Shown: positions 24,571 to 32,460 of the stretch, one piece after another
Layout of the letters: each line of letters opens with the position of its first letter
Position numbering within the stretch: position 1 is the stretch's first letter
Source of the DNA: Oscillospiraceae bacterium
GTDB taxonomy: Bacteria; Bacillota; Clostridia; Oscillospirales; CAG-272
Length of the DNA stretch: 46,076 nucleotides
Assembly: GCA_015064255.1 (NCBI GenBank)
Contig: SVSP01000019.1
Span: 1-46,076 of the forward strand
Reading direction: 5' to 3'
Notes under the pieces: model-generated
The model's input: only the letters and a program-made list of their open reading frames with translations
Databases searched by the model: none
Told to the model about the DNA's origin: nothing
Translations under genes and position numbers: made by a program

Positions 24571-25356
24571 TCAGTTTGTATCGCTTTCGCTTATCTCAAG
24601 CGAATAAGTTCTGTCAAGATGCGGATATTTTGCACCCGCGAGCTCGTTGTACGGTATCTTTTCCCAATTAAAGCCTTCTGTAAACTCTTCGATCTTTTTA
24701 AGATTATCTTCCGTATCGGTAATATCCGGAATCATCGGTGTGCGGAACACGAATGGAATTCCGCGTTTTTTGAGAGTTTCCGCGTTTTTAAGAATGATCT
24801 CGTTCGGACATCCCGTGTAAAGCTTATGCTTTGCGCTATCCATTATTTTTATATCGTACATAACGTAGTCAACCTTTGAGAGAATTTCGGAAAACACCTT
24901 TTCTGGTGCAAATCCGCAGGTCTCAAGTGCGATATGTACGTTATTTTCTCTTAAAATATCGGCACACCTGCTGACAAATTCGTGCTGCATAAGAGGCTCG
25001 CCTCCGCTGAAGGTAACGCCTCCGCCGAGTGCCGAAAGGATCGGCTTATACGATATTATTTTTTCTGCAAGTTCTTCGGGCGAATAATCTTTCCCGACCA
25101 CAGAAATAAGATTTTCCGGGCAAGCACCAACGTCTCTGCCGTATTTTTTAAAGGTTTCACTTTCCTTGTTTATTGTGCAAGCTCCGCAGCCCTTGCAAAA
25201 TGACCTTTTGACCATAAGCTCCTTTTCAAGCAACTGTCCCTCGGGGTTATGGCACCACAGACATTTAAGAGGACATCCTTTAAGGAAAACTGTTATTCTG
25301 CCGCCCGGTCCATCGTGTACCGAAAACTCTTTTATATCGAATATTCTGCCGTTCAC
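24571..25356 (-). CDS. Glycyl radical enzyme activase 2 (radical SAM)
   Basis: A 261-residue activase. HDGPGGRITVFLKG leads to the radical SAM cluster C28-X3-C32-X2-C35. One auxiliary cluster site is visible at C54, C57, C60 and C79. As in activase 1, the second auxiliary cluster of many GRE activases is missing. GGGVTFSGGEP (about 113-123) binds SAM. The start is a GTG overlapping the GRE stop (GTGA), so the two are translationally coupled and the partner is clear. The C-terminal part (about 210-261) has the short NELAGAKYPHLDRTYSLE segment seen in GRE activases. Confidence 0.93.
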   Translation of the reverse strand: MNGRIFDIKEFSVHDGPGGRITVFLKGCPLKCLWCHNPEGQLLEKELMVKRSFCKGCGACTINKESETFKKYGRDVGACPENLISVVGKDYSPEELAEKIISYKPILSALGGGVTFSGGEPLMQHEFVSRCADILRENNVHIALETCGFAPEKVFSEILSKVDYVMYDIKIMDSAKHKLYTGCPNEIILKNAETLKKRGIPFVFRTPMIPDITDTEDNLKKIEEFTEGFNWEKIPYNELAGAKYPHLDRTYSLEISESDTN

Positions 25357-27314
25357 AGACTGTACTCCTTGCGCTTCATAACGTGATTTTGGAATTCGCG
25401 ATCGAGCTCAACGAAATATGCGCTCCAACCCCAGATACGTACAACAAGCTGTCTGTGAAGCTCGGGATTTTCCTGTGCATCGCGGAGAACGTCAATATTT
25501 ACCGTATTAAGCTGAATCTGATGTCCGCCCATAAGAATAAATGTCTTTACAAGCATAGCGACCTTCTTTACGCTCTCGCTGTCCGAGAACATCGAAGATG
25601 CAAATTCAACCGTCAGCGGTCCGCCGTTTATCGAATCCTTAAGCTCGGGCTTTGTGAATGACGATATCAGTGAAAACGGTCCGTCTATTCGTGCAAAAAG
25701 GCTTGGTGAGTAGTTAGTTCCGAAGGGTTCGCCCTTTCTTCTTCCGTCGGGAGATGCACCTATTTCGGCGGCGTGCCAGAGATAGAACATCGCAGAACCT
25801 GTTCCCGCGCGGAATATACCGCCTTCGCAGTTTTTCTTTCCTTTAAGGCTTTCCGAGAATTTTGCGAGAAGCTTTACAGCCTTTTCATCCGCTTCGGAGC
25901 GATTCTGTCCCATCTTAGGAGCATCGTATCTGAGCGTATGAAGAAGCTCGGGATCTCCCTCAAAATCGTTATCCACCGCATTTTTCATTTCTTCAAAGGT
26001 AAGCTTTTTTTCCTCGAAAACATATTTTTCGATAGCGGCAAGCGAGTCTGCTGCGGTTGCTATACCCGTTCCGTGAAGACCGAAATTGTGATATTTCGCT
26101 TCTATCATATTCGTGAGTATCGGTGACGGAATGAAATAGAGAGTCTTTATGCCGTCGCAGATACGGTCGCATTCTTCCTGTATCTTTTCAAAAACCGTAT
26201 TCTCGAATTCTTCGTATGATGAAAATATTTTATCCTCGTGCAGAGCGATATCGACCACCTTCGGGAAAGACAGCGCGCCGATATTTGCAACGTCAAATCC
26301 GTATTTCGGGATTATAAACTCCCAGCAAGCCGCAACCGCGTAATCGCATGCGTCTTCAGGCGAATAACCGAGCTTTACGAGTCCGTCGATAACAACGTCA
26401 TCGTTTGAATACTGAGGGAATCCAAGTCCTGCTTTGGTAAGCTCGCTTCCGAGTTCAAAAATCTCATCGGGAGTGTTTTTTGAAACGCGCAGATTGATCT
26501 TCGGGTCGATAAGCAGATTTTCACGGCTTGCTTCAAGGCAAAGCTTCGAGAGAAGATTGAAAGTTTCGTTACCTTCCACGTCTATTCCGCCGAGCACCAT
26601 ACTCTGTCCGTTATCGCCCTGCTGAACGCCGACGTAAGTGTCGCTGTCCTTATTGAACGACAGGAAAAAGTCAACTACAAGCTCGTACGCTTCCTTCTCA
26701 TCGATTCTGCCCGCATCAAGATCGGCTTTAAGATACGGATACATATATTTATCAAAGCGTCCGCAGGTGTTATGGTAGTTTCCTTCAAGCCAAAGTGCGA
26801 AATGTATGATCCTGAAAAGCTGAAGCGCCTCTCTGAAGGTGCGTGCGCCGTATCTTGATACTCTCTCAAGAACCTTTGCCACGTCTTCGCGTCCTACTTT
26901 TATCGCTTCCTCGCGGTATCTGTCCGCAAGGCTTATGAGCGCGTCCATTTCTCTTGCAAGATACTCGTCCCCCTTTTCGCGCATCCAAAGAAGACCGTTC
27001 TTTATAACGCTCTCGTAATCGGGCGAAAAATTGGACATATATCCAAGCTCGTGAAGAAAATACTTTTCGCGCATTTCCGCAAACTCGTCTTCGGTAAAGC
27101 AGTTCGGGATATTTTCGACAGTTCTTATGAAAACTATCTTTTCCCCGTCGAGTATCACGGGAGTTTCTTCTCCTATAAGATACTCAAATCGGCGTGTCAT
27201 ACGCTCTTTTGCATCAAGACCTTCTTTTTTATACTCCTCGGCAAGAGTTTCGGGAACTCGCTTTCTGTAAGCGTGATGCTTCTTGTTTATTATGAATTCT
27301 CTGAGTTCAGACAT
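25353..27314 (-). CDS. Glycyl radical enzyme 2, unassigned reaction, ACWEF active-site motif
   Basis: A 653-residue GRE, shorter than the usual 750-850 because the N-terminal part is reduced. The glycyl motif RIWGWSAYFVELD carries the radical Gly at 629, 24 residues from the C terminus. The thiyl residue is C330 in DYAVAACWEF, aligned with GCVEP, so the Glu two residues later is kept (C-W-E). This is compatible with an eliminase or dehydratase reaction. The motif differs from PFL (Cys-Cys), CutC, glycerol dehydratase, HypD and IslA as far as I recall them. It is the first gene of a five-gene operon with an activase, GH51 and two GH93-like proteins. The start is the ATG at 27314, because GAGGTG overlaps the upstream ATG. 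The substrate is probably a sugar-derived polyol or acid (inference). Confidence 0.9.
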   Translation of the reverse strand: MSELREFIINKKHHAYRKRVPETLAEEYKKEGLDAKERMTRRFEYLIGEETPVILDGEKIVFIRTVENIPNCFTEDEFAEMREKYFLHELGYMSNFSPDYESVIKNGLLWMREKGDEYLAREMDALISLADRYREEAIKVGREDVAKVLERVSRYGARTFREALQLFRIIHFALWLEGNYHNTCGRFDKYMYPYLKADLDAGRIDEKEAYELVVDFFLSFNKDSDTYVGVQQGDNGQSMVLGGIDVEGNETFNLLSKLCLEASRENLLIDPKINLRVSKNTPDEIFELGSELTKAGLGFPQYSNDDVVIDGLVKLGYSPEDACDYAVAACWEFIIPKYGFDVANIGALSFPKVVDIALHEDKIFSSYEEFENTVFEKIQEECDRICDGIKTLYFIPSPILTNMIEAKYHNFGLHGTGIATAADSLAAIEKYVFEEKKLTFEEMKNAVDNDFEGDPELLHTLRYDAPKMGQNRSEADEKAVKLLAKFSESLKGKKNCEGGIFRAGTGSAMFYLWHAAEIGASPDGRRKGEPFGTNYSPSLFARIDGPFSLISSFTKPELKDSINGGPLTVEFASSMFSDSESVKKVAMLVKTFILMGGHQIQLNTVNIDVLRDAQENPELHRQLVVRIWGWSAYFVELDREFQNHVMKRKEYSL

Positions 27315-27375
27315 AAAACACCTCATATCCGCACAAAAAGTGCATTCAAATCAAAATAAAAACCTTTTCACTTCA

Positions 27376-27403
27376 ATTATAACAAAATTACAGTTAATTT
27401 CAA
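27376..27403 (-). promoter_or_regulatory. Promoter of GRE operon 2
   Basis: On the minus strand, TTGAAA (27403-27398), a 16-nt spacer, TATAAT (27381-27376). The leader to the GRE ATG is about 55 nt. It is divergent from the AraC-type regulator promoter, with 88 bp between the two -35 boxes, enough for a shared activator site. Confidence 0.7.
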
Positions 27404-27454
27404 TATAGTTCGTTAAATTCTCTTACAAATTTCTTGTTTTCACATTAATTTCCA

Positions 27455-27470
27455 TTAACCGTTCCGTTAA
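27455..27470. promoter_or_regulatory. Candidate regulator site between divergent promoters
   Basis: TTAACCGTTCCGTTAA, an imperfect dyad with TTAAC/GTTAA ends. It is 22 bp upstream of the regulator's -35 and about 50 bp upstream of the GRE -35. The position suits an AraC-family activator. Only one copy was seen, so support is weak. Confidence 0.3.
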
Positions 27471-27491
27471 ATACATTATACAAAAACCGAC

Positions 27492-27520
27492 TTGACAATT
27501 AAAGCAAAAAAATATATAAT
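27492..27520 (+). promoter_or_regulatory. Consensus sigma-A promoter of the AraC-family regulator
   Basis: TTGACA (27492-27497), exactly 17 nt, TATAAT (27515-27520): full consensus. It rules out a start codon at the TTG of the -35 box and puts the true start downstream at 27555. Confidence 0.88.
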
Positions 27521-27554
27521 AATAGACAAAAATTATCTTTTTCGGGTGGATGCC

Positions 27555-28343
27555 GTGATTTTATACCAGACAGACAATTCGGGCGGAATTACAAACAACG
27601 ATATACGCATATACAGCGATTTCAGCTACGTTATTCATTTTCACAGGGATATAGAGCTCGTTTACGTAGAGGAAGGCACTCTCAAACTGAATATAGAAAG
27701 CAAAGAATACAACTTAAATGGCGGTCAAATGGCTATCATACTGTCAAATATGATACACTCATACGAAAGTATCGGTCATACCCGCGTCATCGTACACGTT
27801 TTTTCACAGGACAACGTGCCTCTCTTTGCCAAGCTTATTTACGGAAAAACCACTGTGTGCCCTGTTTTTGACTGCGACGAAAACGTACGGAATTTTTATA
27901 CTGAATACTGCATAAAAAAGGAAAAGCGTTCGCCGCTTGCGCTTAAAGCGGCGCTTTACGCCGTTTGCAGCGATTTTTATGAAAAAAGCGAGTTTGTTTC
28001 ATCGAAAAAAGAAGGCTCGGAGCTTATACACAAAATGCTCGGATATATTTCTGAGCGATACACGGAAGAAATATCTCTTGTCAATATGGCGCAGGAGCTC
28101 GGATACGAGCCGCACTATCTGTCAAGAGTTTTCAGTATGAACGTAAAGATAAATATACGGAAATATATAAATCTATACCGCATAGACAATGCCAAGGAAA
28201 GGCTTATAAACACCCGTGACAGTATCGCGCTAATTGCTCTCGAAAGCGGTTTTCAAAGCATTCGTAATTTCAACCGAGTCTTCCTTGCATACACGGGTAC
28301 AACGCCCGCCGATTACCGCAAGAATACACTTGAACAAAACTGA
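27555..28343 (+). CDS. AraC-family transcriptional regulator (cupin + HTH)
   Basis: A 262-residue regulator. The N-terminal cupin (about residues 15-110) has the ligand-pocket pattern HFHRDIELVYVEEG. The C-terminal double helix-turn-helix (about 160-258) shows SLVNMAQELGYEPHYLSRVF and the AraC signature IALIALESGFQSIRNFNRVFLAYTGTTPADYR. The start chosen is GTG at 27555, with GGGTGG 5 nt upstream and about 28 nt after the likely transcription start. Longer readings start within the promoter. It is divergent from GRE operon 2 and very likely its activator, sensing a pentose or arabino-oligosaccharide (inference). Confidence 0.9.
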   Translation: MILYQTDNSGGITNNDIRIYSDFSYVIHFHRDIELVYVEEGTLKLNIESKEYNLNGGQMAIILSNMIHSYESIGHTRVIVHVFSQDNVPLFAKLIYGKTTVCPVFDCDENVRNFYTEYCIKKEKRSPLALKAALYAVCSDFYEKSEFVSSKKEGSELIHKMLGYISERYTEEISLVNMAQELGYEPHYLSRVFSMNVKINIRKYINLYRIDNAKERLINTRDSIALIALESGFQSIRNFNRVFLAYTGTTPADYRKNTLEQN

Positions 28344-28380
28344 AAGCGGCAAAGTAACATCTCGCCAAAGGAGAATATTT

Positions 28381-29103
28381 ATGGAAGAAAATTTCAAACC
28401 GTGCGATCTCGATCTCACTTTGAAGACCGTAGCACGCATACGCAACGATTTTCCCACAAAATTCGGGCTTCCGCGTCAAAGCGGACTTTCATCTTCGCTT
28501 ATTTCAAAAATAGTTTTTGAACCCGAGTACAGGAATTCCGACCTTCTGCGCGGCATAGACGGGTACTCGCATCTCTGGCTGATATGGGGATTTTCAGAGG
28601 TTTTCGGTGAAAAATGGTCACCTACCGTGCGCCCACCACGCCTCGGCGGCAATACCCGTATGGGAGTTTTTGCCACACGCGCACCGTACAGGCCGAATCC
28701 GATCGCGCTCACCTGCGTAAAGCTTGAAGGGGTAGAAAAAGCCGGTAACGGCTACATTCTCGTCGTTTCGGGTGCGGACATTATGGACGGCAGTCCGATA
28801 TACGACATCAAGCCTTATCTCCCTTACGTTGACATCTGCGAAGGTGCGTCCGACGGCTTTACCGCGCAGACGAAGGACTATTTTCTCGAGGTTGATTTTC
28901 CCGAAGAGCTGCGCTCTCTCATTCCCGAAGAAAAGCGAAGTGCCTTGATCGAAGCTCTCTCGGGCGACCCGCGTCCCGCATATCACAAGGATGCAAGCCG
29001 AATATACGGATTTGAATACAGTGATTTTGAGATAAAATTCAGAGTAGAAAACAGCGTTTTGCACGTTTGCGCGATAGATAAGCGAGAAAAATCAGATAAA
29101 TAG
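28381..29103 (+). CDS. trmO: tRNA m6t6A37 methyltransferase (TrmO/TsaA family)
   Basis: A 240-residue SAM-dependent N6-methyltransferase for threonylcarbamoyladenosine at position 37 of certain tRNAs. The diagnostic VirR/TsaA-like beta-barrel motif RAPYRPNPIALT lies near residues 99-110, preceded by RLGGNTRMGVFATR. DGYSHLWLIW (about 61-70) and DGSPIYDIKPYLPYVD (136-151) are conserved. The C-terminal domain ends in RPAYHKD...YGFEYSDFEIKF, typical of YaeB. AAAGGAG precedes the ATG at 28381; an in-frame reading further upstream overlaps the regulator gene and is rejected. It follows the regulator by 37 bp and may be read through from its promoter. Confidence 0.94.
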   Translation: MEENFKPCDLDLTLKTVARIRNDFPTKFGLPRQSGLSSSLISKIVFEPEYRNSDLLRGIDGYSHLWLIWGFSEVFGEKWSPTVRPPRLGGNTRMGVFATRAPYRPNPIALTCVKLEGVEKAGNGYILVVSGADIMDGSPIYDIKPYLPYVDICEGASDGFTAQTKDYFLEVDFPEELRSLIPEEKRSALIEALSGDPRPAYHKDASRIYGFEYSDFEIKFRVENSVLHVCAIDKREKSDK

Positions 29104-29125
29104 TTTTATTTTTTTACAAAAACTG

Positions 29126-29154
29126 TTGAAAAGCAAGTTTTTTTCTGTTATAAT
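29126..29154 (+). promoter_or_regulatory. Sigma-A promoter of hisS-aspS
   Basis: TTGAAA (29126-29131), a 17-nt spacer, TATAAT (29149-29154). The leader of about 90 nt is too short for a T-box and shows none of its conserved features. Confidence 0.75.
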
Positions 29155-29249
29155 AATATGAATACGTATTTGAACAGATATTTTTATTTCAGGTACATTT
29201 AATTTTCAATAACTTTACTATATAAACCGAAAGGACATCAAAAAATCCT

Positions 29250-30485
29250 ATGATAAGAAAACAAAAAGGTACTCTTGATATTTTCCCCGATGCTACGGGA
29301 AAATGGCAGTACGTTGAAGCTGTTTGCAGAAAAACAGCCGCAGAGTACGGCTTCGGTGAGATACGCTTTCCTACCTTTGAAGCGACCGAGCTTTTCTCCC
29401 GCGGAGTCGGCAACACGACCGACGTTGTTCAAAAAGAAATGTATACCTTCACAGACAGAAGCGGCGAATCGCTCACACTTCGTCCCGAAGGTACTGCAGG
29501 CGTAGCACGCGCCCTCATTGAAAACAAAAAATTCTCGGACACTATGCCGATAAAGCTCTATTATATAATCAACTGCTTCAGACACGAGGCTCCTCAGGCA
29601 GGACGCTTCCGCGAATTCGAGCAGTTCGGTGTAGAACTTTTCGGAAGCTCATCTGCGGCGGCTGATGCAGATATAATCTCACTTGCAAACTCTATAATAA
29701 AAAATCTCGGCATCGAAAACGTATCGCTGAGAATAAACTCTATCGGCTGTCCGAACTGCCGAACAGGTCACAGAAATGCGCTTAAAGAGTACTTCTCTTC
29801 CTGCCGCGACGAGCTTTGCGACACCTGCAAAACACGTCTTGAAACAAACCCGATGAGAATTCTCGACTGCAAGAGCGAAATATGCAAGAAATTTGCGGAA
29901 AATGCGCCCAAGACGATCGACTATCTCTGCGACGACTGTAAGGCTCATATGGAGCTTCTCGAAAGTTGTCTTACCGAAAAGGGCATCGAATATACGGTAG
30001 ATACCTCTATCGTCCGCGGTCTTGATTACTATTCGCGCACAGTATTTGAATTCGTTTGCGGCTCTATTGGGGCGCAGTCAACAATCTGCGGCGGCGGACG
30101 CTACGACGGACTTGTAAGTGAGCTTGACGGCCCCGCAACTCCCGCGTGCGGCTTCGGAATGGGAATTTCCCGTCTTCTCCCTGCGGCAAAGGTTCCCGAA
30201 GCAGATAACAGTCCTGCTGTTTACATCGCATCTATGGGACAGGCTGCTGCCGTTAAGGCATCGGGACTTGTATCCAAGCTCCGCGATAAGGGCGTTTATG
30301 CAGAATGCGATCTCGTAGGACGCTCTCTCAAGGCACAGATGAAATACGCCGACAAGATAGGCGCAAAATACACGGTAATAATCGGCGACAGCGAGCTTGA
30401 AAACGGATGCGCACAGCTCCGCAGTATGGCTGACAGCTCACAGAACGAAATCGAGATCGACAAGATCGTAGAATTTTTCAACTAA
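29250..30485 (+). CDS. hisS: Histidyl-tRNA synthetase
   Basis: A 411-residue class II aminoacyl-tRNA synthetase that charges tRNA-His. Class II motif 2 is RHEAPQAGRFREFEQFGVE (about 111-129). LRPEGTAGVARA (76-87) and the histidine-specific motifs RGLDYYSRTVFE (about 254-265) and GGGRYDGL (279-286) are all present. The anticodon-binding domain occupies about the last 90 residues (VYIASMGQAAAVKAS onward). The length is normal for Firmicutes. AAAGGA lies about 14 nt before the ATG, a rather long spacing. aspS follows 29 bp later, the usual hisS-aspS pairing in Firmicutes. Confidence 0.97.
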   Translation: MIRKQKGTLDIFPDATGKWQYVEAVCRKTAAEYGFGEIRFPTFEATELFSRGVGNTTDVVQKEMYTFTDRSGESLTLRPEGTAGVARALIENKKFSDTMPIKLYYIINCFRHEAPQAGRFREFEQFGVELFGSSSAAADADIISLANSIIKNLGIENVSLRINSIGCPNCRTGHRNALKEYFSSCRDELCDTCKTRLETNPMRILDCKSEICKKFAENAPKTIDYLCDDCKAHMELLESCLTEKGIEYTVDTSIVRGLDYYSRTVFEFVCGSIGAQSTICGGGRYDGLVSELDGPATPACGFGMGISRLLPAAKVPEADNSPAVYIASMGQAAAVKASGLVSKLRDKGVYAECDLVGRSLKAQMKYADKIGAKYTVIIGDSELENGCAQLRSMADSSQNEIEIDKIVEFFN

Positions 30486-30514
30486 AAATAATTAAGTATT
30501 TGGAGTGATATATT

Positions 30515-32293
30515 TTGGCAGAATTTTTTACAAAAGAAGACAAAAGAACAGTATATTGCGGTCAGCTCCGCACATCTGACATCGGCAAGGAAGTTACAGT
30601 TTGCGGTTGGATACAGCGCCGCCGCGACCTCGGAAGCCTTATCTTTATCGACCTGCGTGACAAAAGCGGCGTAGTTCAGCTCGCATTTGACGACGCTACC
30701 GACAAGGAGGTTTTCGAAAAGGCATTTACTTGCCGCAGTGAGTACGTACTTTCCGCAAAAGGAAGCGTAAGAGCACGTTCCTCTGTGAACAAGAACATTC
30801 CCACGGGTGAGATCGAAATTTTCGTTACGTCAATGAAGGTACTTTCCGAAGCGGACACCCTTCCCTTCGAGATCGGCGAAAACTACAACGCAGGCGAAGA
30901 GATCGCGCTCAAGTACCGCTATCTCGATCTTCGCCGTCCCGCACTTCAGAAGAATATTTTTATGCGCAACGAGATCACACGCATCGCGCGTCAGTATTTC
31001 TATTCGAACAACTTTACCGAAATAGAAACACCTATGATGATAAAGGCAACTCCCGAAGGAGCGCGCGACTATCTCGTTCCCTCGCGTATCCATAAGGGAT
31101 GTGTTTATGCGCTTCCGCAGTCCCCTCAGATCTACAAGCAGCTTCTTATGATCGCAGGATATGACAGATACATTCAAATCGCACGTTGCTTCCGCGACGA
31201 AGACCTCCGTGCTGACCGTCAGCCCGAATTCACACAGATCGACCTTGAAATGTCTTTCGCAACGCAGGAAGACGTAATGAACATCAACGAAGGTCTTATG
31301 GCAAGACTTTTCGACGAAATACTCGGCGTAAAGCTTGAGCTTCCTCTCCCCCGTATGACATATGCGGAAGCTATGTCGCGTTACGGATCTGACAAGCCCG
31401 ACACACGTTTCGCTATGGAAATTCAGGATATTTCGGACATCGCATCCACCTCGGGATTCGGCGTATTTGAAGGTGCTGTCGCAAACGGCGGAAGCGTTCG
31501 CGCTATCGTTGTCAAGGGCGGTGCGGCTACTCTTTCGAGAAAAGAGATCGACAAGCTCACAGAGCACGCAAAAGGAATCGGTGCAAAGGGTCTTGCATAC
31601 ATCAGATTCGTTGACGAAGCTCCGAACTGCTCTTTCGCGAAGTTCATTTCTCCCGAAACTCTTGGTGCAATTATGGATAAGATCGACTGCCGCCGCGGCG
31701 ACGTTGCTCTTATCGTTGCAGACGCTAACCGCGTTGTACTTCCCGTACTCGGTGCGCTCCGTCTTAAGATCGCAAAGCAACTTTCTATGATTCCCGACAA
31801 GTTCAACTTCGTATGGATCACAGAATTCCCCTTCTTCGAATGGAACGAAGAAACACAGCACTGGGATGCTATGCACCATCCCTTCACAATGCCTATGGAA
31901 GAATGTCTGCCCCTTCTCGAAAGCGATCCGGGTGCAGTACGCGCCAAGGCATATGACCTTGTACTCAACGGAATCGAGCTTCTTTCCGGTTCTATCAGAA
32001 TTACCGACTGGAAGCTTCAGGAAAAGATGTTTGACGCTCTCGGACTTACCAAGGAAGAGATCGACGCAAAGTTCGGATTCCTCGTTGACGCTTACAAATA
32101 CGGTGCTCCGCCTCACGGTGGTTCGGGTATGGGACTTGACCGTCTTACAATGGTAATGTCGGGCGCAGAAAGTCTTCGTGACGTCGTTGCCTTCCCGAAG
32201 GTACAGAACGCTTCCGAGCCTATGTCGCAGTGCCCTGCACCCGCAGACGAGCAGGCTTACCGTGACCTCGGTATTGCGGTCGTTAAGGAATAA
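30515..32293 (+). CDS. aspS: Aspartyl-tRNA synthetase (bacterial type)
   Basis: A 592-residue class II synthetase. The N-terminal OB-fold anticodon-binding domain is around VCGWIQRRRDLGSLIFIDLRD (29-49). The catalytic core has FRDEDLRADRQPEFTQIDLE as motif 2. The bacterial GAD insertion is at about 290-415, and GSGMGLDRLTM is motif 3. GDVALIVAD and the length are as in bacterial AspRS. The start is a TTG at 30515 (Leu codon followed by AEFFTKED), with GGAG 9 nt upstream. Whether it charges only tRNA-Asp or also tRNA-Asn cannot be judged here. It ends in a strong terminator (32304-32332). Confidence 0.97.
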   Translation: MAEFFTKEDKRTVYCGQLRTSDIGKEVTVCGWIQRRRDLGSLIFIDLRDKSGVVQLAFDDATDKEVFEKAFTCRSEYVLSAKGSVRARSSVNKNIPTGEIEIFVTSMKVLSEADTLPFEIGENYNAGEEIALKYRYLDLRRPALQKNIFMRNEITRIARQYFYSNNFTEIETPMMIKATPEGARDYLVPSRIHKGCVYALPQSPQIYKQLLMIAGYDRYIQIARCFRDEDLRADRQPEFTQIDLEMSFATQEDVMNINEGLMARLFDEILGVKLELPLPRMTYAEAMSRYGSDKPDTRFAMEIQDISDIASTSGFGVFEGAVANGGSVRAIVVKGGAATLSRKEIDKLTEHAKGIGAKGLAYIRFVDEAPNCSFAKFISPETLGAIMDKIDCRRGDVALIVADANRVVLPVLGALRLKIAKQLSMIPDKFNFVWITEFPFFEWNEETQHWDAMHHPFTMPMEECLPLLESDPGAVRAKAYDLVLNGIELLSGSIRITDWKLQEKMFDALGLTKEEIDAKFGFLVDAYKYGAPPHGGSGMGLDRLTMVMSGAESLRDVVAFPKVQNASEPMSQCPAPADEQAYRDLGIAVVKE

Positions 32294-32303
32294 AATACAA
32301 ACT

Positions 32304-32332
32304 AAGGAAGGATTTAAAATCCTTCCTTTTTT
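32304..32332 (+). terminator. Rho-independent terminator of hisS-aspS
   Basis: AAGGAAGGAT/ATCCTTCCTT stem with a 5-nt loop, followed by a T run. It starts 11 bp after the aspS stop. Confidence 0.92.
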
Positions 32333-32388
32333 GATGCGTTTTTTGATAAAATTTTATTTGATACAAAAAGCTAAACAGAGCAACGATA

Positions 32389-32416
32389 TTGACAAGACGG
32401 TAAAATATGATATAAT
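32389..32416 (+). promoter_or_regulatory. Sigma-A promoter of the repeat surface protein
   Basis: TTGACA (32389-32394), a 16-nt spacer, TATAAT (32411-32416). The leader is about 40 nt. Confidence 0.8.
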
Positions 32417-32460
32417 TATCTTATAATAATGTCATTTCCAGTCGATTTGTTGGAGTCTTT

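Noticed and set aside
27492-27554. Longer N terminus of the AraC regulator starting at TTG 27492
   Set aside because: That TTG is part of a full-consensus -35 box, so it lies upstream of the transcript start.
29155-29249. Leader of hisS checked for a T-box riboswitch
   Set aside because: It is only about 90 nt, with no specifier stem, T-box sequence or antiterminator/terminator pair.
30830-32116. Open frame of 428 codons on the minus strand opposite aspS
   Set aside because: Antisense shadow of a strongly biased housekeeping gene. No motifs and no start signals.
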